Shown: positions 1-8,388, counted from the stretch's first letter. The stretch is 47,197 bases of DNA from Bacteroidetes bacterium HGW-Bacteroidetes-8 (GCA_002840895.1 PHCZ01000018.1:1-47197); one strand, 5' to 3'. Numbers and translations are program-made. Notes: generated from the letters alone by a model not told the origin.

Positions 1-47
1 CCTCATGATTATGAATCATGCGCTCTAACCATCTGAGCTATCGCGCC
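1..47 (-). tRNA. tRNA-Met (CAU), 3' part cut off by window edge
   Basis: Read on the minus strand, the sequence starting at 47 gives an acceptor strand GGCGCGA, the two bases TA, a D stem GCTC/GAGC, and an anticodon stem CATGA/TCATG around the loop TTCATAA, so the anticodon is CAT. The variable loop and T arm lie outside the window. The acceptor sequence resembles elongator tRNA-Met of Bacteroidetes rather than tRNA-Ile(CAU) or initiator tRNA, but without the 3' half this is not certain. A strong promoter lies directly upstream. Confidence 0.88.
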
Positions 48-59
48 GGAATTGGAGTG

Positions 60-90
60 CAAAAGTAATACTTTTTTGTTATGTGGCAAA
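60..90 (-). promoter_or_regulatory. Bacteroidetes-type promoter of the tRNA-Met
   Basis: On the minus strand TTTG (90-87), then 19 bases, then TACTTTTG (67-60). This matches the -33/-7 consensus of the Bacteroidetes primary sigma factor and sits about a dozen bases before the tRNA 5' end. Confidence 0.8.
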
Positions 91-222
91 TAGAATGGCA
101 AAATTGTTTATTTTTGGGGAGTGGGGGTTGAGGGTTGGTTATGACGGCCGGGATATGTGATGCGAGATGTTAGGTAACGAGGGTGGTTAGTTTGGCTGGA
201 AATGTGATTAAAAATTTTAGAT

Positions 223-852
223 ATGAGACTATATTTTTTTATTGCTTTGGTGGCTACATTATGGTTGCCGGGTCGGGTGGCGGGTCAGGATGATTTTGAG
301 CGGGATGTGACTTGGGCGGTGAGGTGGCAGATGCAGAATTATTCCAAGTCGCGGCTGGTAGATCTGTATAAGAATTTCTTTCAGGATAAGTTCGGGCCGG
401 GGCATCTTTTGAAGGATACTGCTGCGGCGGGGAGGTATTTGCGGGAGGAGCTGCGGGGTGTGAGGGGTAAGTCGCAGGTGCAGATGGCGGAGAAGACGGG
501 TTGGGAGGGTCGTTTTTTGAGGGTAGATCTCTCTATTATCAAAATGGGGTTGGTGAGTTATAGTGCTTTTTTTGATGCTTTTGTGAGGAGTGTGGCAGAT
601 GCGCCGGAGCCGGATATCGAGAGTTGGCGGGATGAGTGGAAGGAGATCGAGAAAATTATCCACAGGTTGTATCCGCGGCTGCTCTATTTCGAAGATGATT
701 CAAAGTTTATAGATAAGTTGCTCGCAAACGGTGAGTATGTGGTGCATCACAGTGAGGTCTATATCAAGTATTATAACCCGCACTACCGGCTAATGGATGC
801 GGCTCTGTTTCAGGAGCTGGTGGGTGATGCGGTAACCGGTTTCGGGTTGTAG
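223..852 (+). CDS. Secreted hypothetical protein, 209 aa
   Basis: The N-terminus is a signal peptide: MRLYFFIALVATLWLPG followed by a likely cleavage near VAGQ. The mature part (about 187 residues) is rich in aromatic and charged residues, with segments NFFQDKFGPGHLLKD (about 50-65) and YIKYYNPHYRLMD (about 178-190). I believe similar proteins occur as conserved hypotheticals in Bacteroidales, but I do not recognise a named family and propose no function. The coding strand is strongly G-rich. The stop lies 14 bases from the converging ispF stop, and no clear TAnnTTTG promoter was seen in the 130 bases upstream. Confidence 0.75.
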   Translation: MRLYFFIALVATLWLPGRVAGQDDFERDVTWAVRWQMQNYSKSRLVDLYKNFFQDKFGPGHLLKDTAAAGRYLREELRGVRGKSQVQMAEKTGWEGRFLRVDLSIIKMGLVSYSAFFDAFVRSVADAPEPDIESWRDEWKEIEKIIHRLYPRLLYFEDDSKFIDKLLANGEYVVHHSEVYIKYYNPHYRLMDAALFQELVGDAVTGFGL

Positions 853-866
853 TTGCTCGCCGGGGT

Positions 867-1346
867 TTAGGTGAGTTTTTTCAGTAGTACTACGGCGTAG
901 GCCTCAATGCCCTCTTCGCGTCCCACAAAACCGAGCTTCTCGGTGGTGGTGGCTTTTACGGAGATGGCGTCGGGGGGGCAATCAAGGAGGGTGGCGATGG
1001 TGGTTCGCATCTGCTCTATGTAGGGGGCGATTTTTGGTCGCTCCAGGGCGATGGTGATATCTGCATTAACCAGTGTGTAGCCGGCTTGGGTTATAATGGC
1101 GTAAACACGCCCTAAAAGGATCTTGCTGTCTATCCCTTTAAACTCTGCAGATGTGTCCGGGAAGTGTTTTCCGATATCGCCCAGTGAGAGGGCGCCCAGT
1201 AGTGCGTCGCAAAGTGCGTGCAGAGGTGCGTCGCCGTCCGAGTGGGCAATGCATCCTTTGGTGTGCTCTATCTTAACCCCGCAAACCCATAGGGGCAGTT
1301 TGTGTGCAAGTGCGTGCACGTCATATCCGTTACCAATCCTATACAT
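867..1346 (-). CDS. ispF: 2-C-methyl-D-erythritol 2,4-cyclodiphosphate synthase IspF
   Basis: IspF makes MEcPP in the non-mevalonate (MEP) isoprenoid pathway and is a cytosolic metal-dependent trimer. The family landmarks are present: GNGYDVHAL near the N-terminus (metal-binding Asp and His), AHSDGDAPLHALCDALLGA (second metal His), DIGKHFPDT, FKGIDSKILL, ERPKIAPYI and the C-terminal KATTTEKLGFVGREEGI. Length is 159 aa, normal for the family. I chose the ATG at 1346 (MYRIGNGYDVH); the upstream in-frame ATG at 1367 would add seven residues without family similarity and lies within the likely promoter. It is divergent from the small membrane protein upstream of mutL. Confidence 0.96.
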   Translation of the reverse strand: MYRIGNGYDVHALAHKLPLWVCGVKIEHTKGCIAHSDGDAPLHALCDALLGALSLGDIGKHFPDTSAEFKGIDSKILLGRVYAIITQAGYTLVNADITIALERPKIAPYIEQMRTTIATLLDCPPDAISVKATTTEKLGFVGREEGIEAYAVVLLKKLT

Positions 1347-1364
1347 ATTGTGGTTCTGTTTACA

Positions 1365-1404
1365 CAAAGCTACAACAAAATTCCTATAATTATTGTTATC
1401 TTTG
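1365..1404. promoter_or_regulatory. Divergent promoter region between ispF and the mutL run
   Basis: Two -7 boxes face away from each other: TAGCTTTG on the minus strand (1372-1365) for ispF and TATCTTTG on the plus strand (1397-1404) for the rightward run. Neither has a convincing TTTG at -33. The plus-strand box argues that the upstream ATG codons of the next gene are not used and favours the ATG at 1425. Confidence 0.6.
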
Positions 1405-1424
1405 CTTCTACAAAAATGATGGTT

Positions 1425-1733
1425 ATGGGTCTAAATTTTAGCTTTTTCAAAACGCCCAAACACAGGGTATTCAATTATCAGCCCCTCTATTACGATGAGC
1501 GCAAGGAGGCTCTGCAGGAGAAGATTGCCAGAGCCAGGGAGCAGGAGCAGGGTAAGGAGCGGGAGTATATTCCCGGGAGAAACATCAGAGCCAATTTCCG
1601 TAAATCCTTTTATGAGAGTCGCAGGCAGGCGGGCTCGCCTACCCTAATGAGAATCATTGTTCTGCTCTCTCTTTTGGGTCTTATGACAGCAGCCTATTAT
1701 GTGGCTAAATCTTTTGGCCTCTTTTTTATTTAA
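1425..1733 (+). CDS. Small single-pass membrane protein upstream of mutL, 102 aa
   Basis: The protein begins MGLNFSFFKTPKHRVFNY, continues with a charged, probably helical stretch (about 25-65), and ends with one hydrophobic segment (about 76-100, MRIIVLLSLLGLMTAAYYVA). The N-terminus is therefore probably cytoplasmic and anchored by the C-terminal helix. A TAnnTTTG box at 1397-1404 places transcription start near 1411, so ATG 1425 is preferred to ATG 1416 or 1419. It lies 5 bases before mutL, so it is the first gene of that run. I think this small protein recurs next to mutL in Bacteroidales, but its function is unknown. Confidence 0.8.
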   Translation: MGLNFSFFKTPKHRVFNYQPLYYDERKEALQEKIARAREQEQGKEREYIPGRNIRANFRKSFYESRRQAGSPTLMRIIVLLSLLGLMTAAYYVAKSFGLFFI

Positions 1734-1738
1734 TGTAG

Positions 1739-3547
1739 ATGATAAAAGTTCTACCTGGTCACATATCCAATCTAATAGCAGCCGGAGAGGTGGTGCAGAG
1801 GCCTGCCTCTGTGGTTAAGGAGCTTATGGAGAACTCCGTAGATGCGGGTGCTCAAAATATTTCGCTCATAATCAAAGATTCGGGTAGGACACTCATTCAG
1901 GTGATTGACGATGGTTGCGGCTTCTCGCCACAAGATGCCAAGATGGCTTTTCTAAGGCACGCCACCTCCAAGATATCCACAGCAGAGGATCTCAACTCTA
2001 TACACACCTTCGGTTTCCGCGGGGAGGCTCTGTCCTCAATCTGTTCGGTTGCCGAGGTAACTCTTCGAACTAAGCAGGCAGATGACCAAACCGGTTATGA
2101 GGTTAAGTATGCCGAGTCTAAATTGATGTCCGAGGGTCAAACCTCAACCCCTACGGGCTCTAACTTTGTGGTTCGCAATCTCTTTTACAATGTGCCGGCA
2201 AGGAGGAAGTTTCTTAAGTCAGATGCTACTGAGTTTCGCCAGATAGTCTCTGAGTTCTCACGGGTGGCAATCACCCGGCCAAATATCTCGTTTCGGCTCA
2301 CCCATAACAATGCAGATGTTTTTCAGCTAAACCCGGCTACCCTCAAAAAGAGGATTCAGGATGTGGCAGGGCGAGATATGGGGCGGGAGTTGGTGGAGAT
2401 CTCGGTAGATACCTCTCTAATCAAGATTAGCGGCTATATTGGCCGTCCGGAGGATGCGCGTAAGACTCCGGGTAACCAGTACCTCTTTGTCAACAACAGA
2501 TATTTTCGCAGCCCCTATTTCCAAAAGGCAGTTGTAAAGGGTTACGAAGGGCTCATTGCGGGCGACCTTCTACCCTCTTTCTTCATATTTTTCGAGTGTG
2601 ATCCTCACAAAATAGATGTAAACATTCACCCCTCAAAGACCGAGATCAAGTTTGAAGATGATTTTGCAATCTTCGACTTTCTACTATCGGCCACCAGAGA
2701 GTCTCTGGGTAAGAACTCCTTTATGCCGAGCATAGATTTCGACATGGAGGGTGCACCGGATATACCAAAAATCAAAAGAGGGTTCTACACCCCGCCCCCC
2801 AAGGTAGATTATGACCCGCTATTCAACCCATTCCGTATGAGTCCCGGTGATTTCGATGAGAACAGCGTTGCTGCTATTGACCGCCGGTTCCACAGTGGCT
2901 ATGGAACAACTCCCGGTGGCACAGCTCCCGGCGACTATAGTGACCCATACAATCAGGACCAGCTCTTCTCCGACTCTGCGATCCCCCAGAAACCTGTTAT
3001 GCAGGTGGGCAATAGATATCTGCTTACAACCATAAAAACGGGGGTGATTCTTATAGATATAAAACGGGCGAGGGAGCGGATCCTCTACGAGAGGTATCTG
3101 GATGCCCTCAACGAGGGGAGAAACCTCCCGTTGCAGTCTCTGTTTCCGGTCACAATTGAGGCAGATATCAAAACTGTGTCAATATTGCAGGAGAACCTCT
3201 CCAACTTAAGATTTATGGGTTTTGATATCTCCATAGAGGAGAACTCCCTCACAGTAAAGGCTCTCCCCAATGGGTTCAACGATAATTCAGACTCCTTAAG
3301 CGCTATAATTGACACACTTGTGAGTGATTTGAGCGAAGATGGCAGGGATTTTGGAAAGAAGTCTAAGGAGAGGTTGGCAGGGCAGCTGGCAAAATCTGGC
3401 TCTTCGGGAAAACAGGAGTCACTAAACAACCTGGAGGCACAAACGTTAATTGATACACTCTTTGCCTGCAGGGAGCCCAACTACACACCCGGCGGCAACA
3501 GATGCCTGGCAATTTTGTCGCTTGAAGATATTGAGAAATTTATTTAA
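1739..3547 (+). CDS. mutL: DNA mismatch repair protein MutL
   Basis: MutL couples mismatch recognition by MutS to strand removal. The GHKL ATPase domain (about 1-330) shows NLIAAGEVVQRPASVVKELM, the ATP-binding DDGCGF, and HTFGFRGEALSSI. The middle transducer domain contains NVPARRKFL and the nearby IHPSKTEIKFED. A proline/glycine-rich linker (about 345-410) leads to the C-terminal dimerisation domain. The place of the DQHA(X)2E(X)4E endonuclease motif reads DIKRARERILYE, and the C-terminal CPHGRP-like site reads YTPGGNR. The 602-aa length is normal. It starts 5 bases after the small membrane gene and is followed by the rhomboid gene after 24 bases. Confidence 0.97.
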   Translation: MIKVLPGHISNLIAAGEVVQRPASVVKELMENSVDAGAQNISLIIKDSGRTLIQVIDDGCGFSPQDAKMAFLRHATSKISTAEDLNSIHTFGFRGEALSSICSVAEVTLRTKQADDQTGYEVKYAESKLMSEGQTSTPTGSNFVVRNLFYNVPARRKFLKSDATEFRQIVSEFSRVAITRPNISFRLTHNNADVFQLNPATLKKRIQDVAGRDMGRELVEISVDTSLIKISGYIGRPEDARKTPGNQYLFVNNRYFRSPYFQKAVVKGYEGLIAGDLLPSFFIFFECDPHKIDVNIHPSKTEIKFEDDFAIFDFLLSATRESLGKNSFMPSIDFDMEGAPDIPKIKRGFYTPPPKVDYDPLFNPFRMSPGDFDENSVAAIDRRFHSGYGTTPGGTAPGDYSDPYNQDQLFSDSAIPQKPVMQVGNRYLLTTIKTGVILIDIKRARERILYERYLDALNEGRNLPLQSLFPVTIEADIKTVSILQENLSNLRFMGFDISIEENSLTVKALPNGFNDNSDSLSAIIDTLVSDLSEDGRDFGKKSKERLAGQLAKSGSSGKQESLNNLEAQTLIDTLFACREPNYTPGGNRCLAILSLEDIEKFI

Positions 3548-3571
3548 CTATTAACACGAAAACAGAGAGTT

Positions 3572-4252
3572 ATGTATATAAACAGAGGTACAGGTTTTTG
3601 GAACAGTATGCCACCGGTGGTTAAGAACCTGGTTATTTTAAATGGGATAATGTTGCTCATAACATTCCTTACCGGAGATTTTATGTATGAGAAGTTTGCA
3701 CTATTCTATGTAGAGTCTCCACTATTCAAACCCTATCAGCTGGTGACGCATATGTTTATGCACGGTAACTTTATTCACCTCTTCTTCAATATGTACTCGC
3801 TGGTAATCTTTGGTATAGCGTTGGAGTCCATTTGGGGGAGCAAGAAGTTTTTTATCTACTATATGGTTACCGGGCTGGGGGCAGCTGCCCTACACTCGCT
3901 GGTGCTCTTCATAGAGGTATCCTCCCTAACCACAGCCTATGAGGCGGGGAACCTTATGGCTGCAGATGGTATAACTTCAATAATGAGGACCCCTACAGTT
4001 GGTGCTTCGGGTGCGGTGTTCGGGGTTCTGCTTGCATACGGGATGTTGTTCCCGAACAATGTGCTGCAGCTTATCTTCCCTCCGATTGCTCTTAAGGCAA
4101 AATGGTTTGTGATGATTTTCGGAGCTATTGAGCTATACCTTGGGATATCAAACAAAGGGAGCAATATTGCCCACTTTGCCCACCTGGGCGGTATGCTTTT
4201 CGGTTATTTCCTCATCATATACTGGAAGAAGAAGAACAGAATGTATTTTTAA
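3572..4252 (+). CDS. Rhomboid-family intramembrane serine protease
   Basis: Rhomboids cut substrates inside the membrane with a Ser-His dyad. This 226-aa protein has about six hydrophobic segments, the early HGNFIHLFFNMYSLVIFG block with conserved His/Asn, the catalytic serine motif GASGAVFG (about residues 147-154), and the catalytic histidine in AHFAHLGGMLFGY in the last helix. All key residues are present, so activity is expected. The substrate cannot be inferred. The stop overlaps the next gene closely (ATG two bases after the stop). Confidence 0.93.
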   Translation: MYINRGTGFWNSMPPVVKNLVILNGIMLLITFLTGDFMYEKFALFYVESPLFKPYQLVTHMFMHGNFIHLFFNMYSLVIFGIALESIWGSKKFFIYYMVTGLGAAALHSLVLFIEVSSLTTAYEAGNLMAADGITSIMRTPTVGASGAVFGVLLAYGMLFPNNVLQLIFPPIALKAKWFVMIFGAIELYLGISNKGSNIAHFAHLGGMLFGYFLIIYWKKKNRMYF

Positions 4253-4253
4253 A

Positions 4254-5333
4254 ATGGGTAAGAAGAAAAAAAAGCGACTCCCGTGGCCGGTTGTGGTCTT
4301 TCTCCGTCTGATAATTGTGTCGGCGGCTGTTGCTCTGCTTTTCTCTTATCTATCTGCGTATATAAGCCCATCTATCTCCTCCATTCCTCTCTTTTTCGGG
4401 CTCTACTTTATTCCGCTGGTGCTGCTCAACCTGCTAATTCTCTTTGCAGGGGTGATACGCAAAGCGGGTATTACTTGGATCACCTTTATTGTTCTGCTCC
4501 CCTCTATTCTCTTTGCAGAACTCTTTATCCGCTGGGGTGAGGTAAAGAAGGGAGATCAAGGAATTGCGCTAAAGGTGTGCACCTACAATGTAGGGCTATT
4601 CTCTCAGGGTAGAGATAAGAGTTACGAAAACACCGTCAGGGATATCAATAGTTTTCTTAAGCAGGAGAGTCTTTCGGTAGTTTGTCTTCAGGAGTTCTAC
4701 GCCAAAGATAGTGCTGCCGTACGAGAGCTCTTCCCGCAGTATCCATATCGCTATTTTCATCTGTTCAAATCTAAAAAGGGTCCAGGTTTCGGGAATCTAA
4801 CCCTGAGCAAGTTTCCCATTGTGAACTCCGGGAGTATTACCTTCAAGGGGAGTACCAACCTGTGCATATTCACAGATATTGAGCACTATGGCAAGAGAAT
4901 CCGTTTTTACAATACACACCTGGAGTCTCATAGCATCTCCTTTACCTCAGTTATGAAGAGGATGAGGGAGAGCGAAAAGGTTACAGAGGAGATCTACGAT
5001 GTTCACGACAAACTGGCCGGCACCTTCCGTAAAAGGGCGCTTCAGGTGGACTCTATTCTTAGACACGCCGCAGCGACAGAGCTCCCCTCAATTATCTGCG
5101 GAGATCTTAATGACACTCCAATGTCATATACCTACACAAGTTTAACATCAGAAAGAAAAGACAGCTTCCGGCACTCAGGCAAAGGGTTTAGTGCAACCTA
5201 CTCCTTCCTTTGGCCTCTGCTTAGAATTGACTACATTCTCTATCCCGCCCCTATCTGGAGTACTTTTCATAAAACTCCAAGGGTAGAGTTCTCAGACCAC
5301 TTCCCGGTTATTTCAGAGCTTATTATCCCTTAA
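4254..5333 (+). CDS. Membrane-anchored endonuclease/exonuclease/phosphatase (EEP) family protein
   Basis: The start ATG at 4254 lies directly after the rhomboid stop and gives MGKKKKKRLPWPVVVF; the frame remains open upstream but that part overlaps rhomboid coding. Three hydrophobic segments (about residues 10-95) precede a soluble EEP domain with TYNVGLFS, the metal-binding Glu in VVCLQEF, NTHLESH, ICGDLNDTP and the terminal SDHFPV. Such proteins hydrolyse phosphodiester or phosphomonoester bonds in nucleic acids, lipids or sugars. With a membrane anchor and a rhomboid and glycosyltransferase next to it, an envelope role is possible but not shown. Confidence 0.9.
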   Translation: MGKKKKKRLPWPVVVFLRLIIVSAAVALLFSYLSAYISPSISSIPLFFGLYFIPLVLLNLLILFAGVIRKAGITWITFIVLLPSILFAELFIRWGEVKKGDQGIALKVCTYNVGLFSQGRDKSYENTVRDINSFLKQESLSVVCLQEFYAKDSAAVRELFPQYPYRYFHLFKSKKGPGFGNLTLSKFPIVNSGSITFKGSTNLCIFTDIEHYGKRIRFYNTHLESHSISFTSVMKRMRESEKVTEEIYDVHDKLAGTFRKRALQVDSILRHAAATELPSIICGDLNDTPMSYTYTSLTSERKDSFRHSGKGFSATYSFLWPLLRIDYILYPAPIWSTFHKTPRVEFSDHFPVISELIIP

Positions 5334-5335
5334 CG

Positions 5336-6496
5336 ATGTACAGGATAGGATTTGATGCAAAGAGAGCATTTACCAACTTGAGCGGTCTTGGTAACTACAG
5401 CCGCCTGATAATTTCTTCACTTTCACAGATATTCAACTATAACGAATATTTTTTATACACCACCCGTTTTCGGGAGCACCCACTACTGGAGTTCTCCAAC
5501 CGAAAGAACATCACTGTTCGCAGAGCTTCGGGGTTAAGGGGTTACTTCTCCTCATTATGGCGCTCCTGTTTTTTAAGCTCAGTTGCAGATGGAGATAAGC
5601 TGGATCTCTACCACGGCCTTAGCGGCGAGTTGCCGTTGTGCCCTATATCTGCACCAAAGGTGGTGACAATTCACGATCTTATCTTTTTGAGGTATCCCGG
5701 TTTTTACAAGCCTCTGCAGCGCTGGATCTATCGTAAGAAGGCTGCCCACGCTATAAAGCACTCCACTAAGGTTATTGCAATCAGCAAACAGACTTCAGAT
5801 GATATTATCGCCTTTTTCGGGACAGATCCTTCAAAAATCGAGATAATTTACCAGGGTTGTGACCCTCAGTTTTACACCCCTGCTTCACCGGAGAAGATAG
5901 AGAGGGCGCGTTCGCTATATAACCTGCCCAAGAGGTTTATTGTTGCCGTTGGGACTGTTCAGGAGCGCAAGAATCTGGAGAATGTGGTGAGGGCTCTCCC
6001 CTCGCTTCCAAAGGATGTGCAGCTGCTCTGTTTTGGTAAGTGGACGCCCTATGCACTCAAGGTGTGGGCAATTGCAGATAAACTTGGGGTGAGGGATAGG
6101 GTCCGGATGGTTCACGATGCAGATTTTACCCTTTTGCCGGCGATATACTCCCAGGCAGAGTGCCTGGTCTATGTTTCTCATTTCGAGGGCTTCGGGATAC
6201 CTGTCCTGGAGGGGATTACCTACGGAATACCTGTTGTCACCTCAAAAAGGGCATCTATGCCGGAGGCTGGTGGAGAGGCTCCTCTGTATGTAGACCCAAG
6301 TTCTGTAGAGGAGATTGCCGGTAGCATAGAGATGGTGCTATCATCTCCTACCCTGCGAAAAAGTATGATCGAGAGGGGTTTTGAACACTCAAAGGAGTTT
6401 CGTAGCGATAAAGTTGCCGAAAAACTTTTCGCTCTATATCAAAATATAATATCTAAACATAAAGAGAAAAATGGAACTAAAGAAAGCGGTAGATGA
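5336..6496 (+). CDS. Glycosyltransferase, GT4 family
   Basis: The 386-aa protein has the two Rossmann-like domains of GT-B enzymes. The N-terminal part begins MYRIGFDAKRAF with GLGNYSR (acceptor side). The C-terminal part has VAVGTVQERKNLENV and the nucleotide-sugar binding E-x7-E motif in SHFEGFGIPVLEGITYG. Such enzymes transfer a sugar from an activated donor to lipid, polysaccharide or protein. Donor and acceptor cannot be deduced. It starts two bases after the EEP stop and its 3' end overlaps tsaC by 26 bases, so the genes are probably co-transcribed. Confidence 0.92.
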   Translation: MYRIGFDAKRAFTNLSGLGNYSRLIISSLSQIFNYNEYFLYTTRFREHPLLEFSNRKNITVRRASGLRGYFSSLWRSCFLSSVADGDKLDLYHGLSGELPLCPISAPKVVTIHDLIFLRYPGFYKPLQRWIYRKKAAHAIKHSTKVIAISKQTSDDIIAFFGTDPSKIEIIYQGCDPQFYTPASPEKIERARSLYNLPKRFIVAVGTVQERKNLENVVRALPSLPKDVQLLCFGKWTPYALKVWAIADKLGVRDRVRMVHDADFTLLPAIYSQAECLVYVSHFEGFGIPVLEGITYGIPVVTSKRASMPEAGGEAPLYVDPSSVEEIAGSIEMVLSSPTLRKSMIERGFEHSKEFRSDKVAEKLFALYQNIISKHKEKNGTKESGR

Positions 6497-7040
6497 AGCG
6501 GTAAAGGTTCTCCGCAACGGGGGTGTAATACTTTACCCCACCGATACTGTATGGGGTTTGGGTTGTGACGCATCTAACCCTGCAGCGGTAGAGAGAATCT
6601 GCAAAATTAAAAAACGTGAGAAGTGCAGCGGGTTAATTGTGATTGCTGCAGATTTTAATATGGTGTGCAGGCACGTAAAGCAGGTGCCGGAGATTGCGGA
6701 GGAGGTTGCAGAACTAAGTGACAAGCCTCTCACAATTATCTATCCGGGGGCGTTTAACCTTGCCTCCAATGTTATTTCAAAAGATGGCTCTGTTGGAATC
6801 CGTATTGTAGATCACCCGTTCTGCAACCTCCTGCTTGCTAAGTTTGGCAAGCCTATAGTTGCAACATCGGCAAATATATCGGGTGAGAAGAGCCCTTCGC
6901 ACTATGAGTTTATAGATGACTCAATTATTGCCGGTGCAGATTGGGTTGCAGATCCTTTCCACGAAGAGGGTTCTACCGGTAAACCATCTTCTATCCTCTT
7001 TATTGGAGATGGTGGGGTTGTAAAGGTTATTCGCGACTAA
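6471..7040 (+). CDS. tsaC: L-threonylcarbamoyladenylate synthase (TsaC/Sua5/YrdC)
   Basis: TsaC makes threonylcarbamoyl-AMP, the first intermediate for the t6A modification of ANN-decoding tRNAs. Signatures are YPTDTVWGLGCDAS, the KIKKREK substrate-binding segment, and ATSANISG. At 189 aa it is the short TsaC/YrdC form without the Sua5 C-terminal domain. The ATG lies within the end of the glycosyltransferase gene. The partner TsaE is also encoded in this window at 18.8 kb; TsaB and TsaD are not. Confidence 0.95.
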   Translation: MELKKAVDEAVKVLRNGGVILYPTDTVWGLGCDASNPAAVERICKIKKREKCSGLIVIAADFNMVCRHVKQVPEIAEEVAELSDKPLTIIYPGAFNLASNVISKDGSVGIRIVDHPFCNLLLAKFGKPIVATSANISGEKSPSHYEFIDDSIIAGADWVADPFHEEGSTGKPSSILFIGDGGVVKVIRD

Positions 7041-7052
7041 TAAAATATATAA

Positions 7053-8015
7053 ATGATACACTATCTTCTTCTCGTTGTTGGCTTTTTGATCCTTATTGCC
7101 GGTGCAGATTATCTGGTAAAGGGGGCATCGTCCATCGCAAAAAAACTAAACATCTCCGATCTTATTATCGGGCTCACAGTGGTCTCAATAGGGACCTCTG
7201 CTCCGGAGCTCTCGGTCAATATTATGGCCAGCCTTGAGGGCTCTGCAGGAATGGCTATCGGTAACGTGGTGGGAAGCAATATCTTTAACTTCCTCGCTAT
7301 AATAGGTATAACCGCTCTTATCCGCCCTATCAACCTCAAGAGTTCGCTCATAAAGATTGAGATCCCCTATGCTATATTGGCCTCTGCCGCTCTTCTTTTT
7401 GTAACTGCAGATGTTCTTCTGGATGGTAACCTGGGGGTTATCAACAGGAGCGACGGGCTCATTCTGCTTCTCTTCTTCTCCATCTTCCTCTACTACGTCT
7501 TTCTCTCTGCAAAAAAGGGGGAGATCAAAGAGAAGGATGCCACCGAGCACGACACAAAAACATACTCTGTTTGGATTTCGGTGATTATGATTGCGGGTGG
7601 TTTAGCTGCCCTAATCTTCGGAGGAGATATTATTGTAGATCACGCTACAGTGCTTGCCCGTCAGTGGGGTTTCAGCGATAACCTAATCGGCCTCACCATT
7701 CTCGCAGTTGGCACATCGTTGCCCGAACTTGCCACCAGCGTAGTTGCCGCACTAAGGGGCAATAGCGATATCGCCATCGGAAACGTTGTCGGCTCAAATA
7801 TCTTCAACATCTTCTTTATCCTGGGTGTCAGCGCAGTTATCTTCCCGTTGCCGGTCGCTCCCGAGAGCATCATTGACGGTCTGGTGGCCGCTGTCGCAAC
7901 CGCCCTGGTACTCTTTTTCGCTCACCGCGGCAAAGGCCAGCGCATAGACAAAATCGAAGGAACCATCCTGCTTACAATCTACGTCGGATATATCGCGTAC
8001 CTTATGGTGAGGTAG
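7053..8015 (+). CDS. Calcium/sodium antiporter, CaCA family (YrbG-like)
   Basis: The protein has ten predicted hydrophobic helices arranged as two inverted halves, each carrying an alpha repeat: GTSAPELSVNIMASLEG with GNVVGSNIFNF in the first half, and GTSLPELATSVVAALRG with GNVVGSNIFNI in the second. The acidic residues of these repeats bind the cations. A short charged loop (about 150-170) joins the halves. At 320 aa it is typical for bacterial exchangers. It is the last gene of the rightward run before the repeat island. Confidence 0.95.
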   Translation: MIHYLLLVVGFLILIAGADYLVKGASSIAKKLNISDLIIGLTVVSIGTSAPELSVNIMASLEGSAGMAIGNVVGSNIFNFLAIIGITALIRPINLKSSLIKIEIPYAILASAALLFVTADVLLDGNLGVINRSDGLILLLFFSIFLYYVFLSAKKGEIKEKDATEHDTKTYSVWISVIMIAGGLAALIFGGDIIVDHATVLARQWGFSDNLIGLTILAVGTSLPELATSVVAALRGNSDIAIGNVVGSNIFNIFFILGVSAVIFPLPVAPESIIDGLVAAVATALVLFFAHRGKGQRIDKIEGTILLTIYVGYIAYLMVR

Positions 8016-8064
8016 GTTCCCCGGCGGGAAATCTCACAGCAGGAACACTTACCTTGCACGTTAC

Positions 8065-8129
8065 GGGCTTATAAAATCCCTTCGCACATCGGGCACGTCC
8101 ATCCTCATCCGCTCACAAGTTCGCTCCTT
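8065..8129 (-). repeat. Dispersed repeat A (second copy at 40924-40990)
   Basis: Read on the minus strand, this stretch and 40924-40990 share GGAGCGA, GAGCGGATGAG, TGGAC-TGCCCG, TGCGA and TTATAAGCCC in the same order and spacing, about 80 percent identical by eye. No reading frame is shared between the copies. The origin is unknown; it may be a dispersed intergenic repeat of this genome. Confidence 0.6.
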
Positions 8130-8153
8130 CCGGCTGAGTGTGCCCTATTGTTG

Positions 8154-8273
8154 CGAACAGTATCTTATGAAACACTCTTATAATGAGATGTTTGCAAAAC
8201 TCATTTTCGGGATTTTACCAAAGTGCTAATTATATTCCGCTGATTTACTGCTATTTACACAAAATACTGTCAG
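8154..8273. repeat. 120-bp palindromic element, copy E1 (degenerate)
   Basis: The right arm CACAAAATACTGTCAG (8258-8273) matches the arms of the elements around the RAYT gene. The left arm CGAACAGTATCTTATG (8154-8169) is a weak match (about 11 of 16) but falls exactly where a 120-bp element predicts. The interior aligns without gaps with the other three copies at TT (interior 23-24), AAA (27-29), TT (37-38), TT (61-62) and TG (72-73). Confidence 0.6.
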
Positions 8274-8280
8274 TAAAAAA

Positions 8281-8380
8281 CCTGCGAAGCAGTAAAAAAC
8301 CTGCGAAGCAGACCAATAAACTCTGATTAACTTACGCGGATATGCGGTCTGCTGCGCAGTTGTCTCTACTGCTGCGCAGG
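8281..8380. repeat. 100-bp palindrome with internal tandem repeat
   Basis: The left arm 8281-8314 begins CCTGCGAAGCAG and ends CAGACC. The right arm 8346-8380 begins GGTCTGCTGCGCAG and ends CTGCTGCGCAGG. The arms are inverted repeats of about 34 bp with a handful of mismatches around a spacer of about 31 bases. Each arm is itself a near-duplicate: CAGTAAAAAACCTGCGAAG occurs twice in tandem from 8271 to 8308. The unit sits between elements E1 and E2, and its relation to them is unknown. Confidence 0.7.
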
Positions 8381-8388
8381 GTGGAACT

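Noticed and set aside
8271-8380. Tandem repeats resembling a small CRISPR array
   Set aside because: There are only two 19-bp units with no spacers between them, the whole is an inverted repeat, and no cas genes are near.
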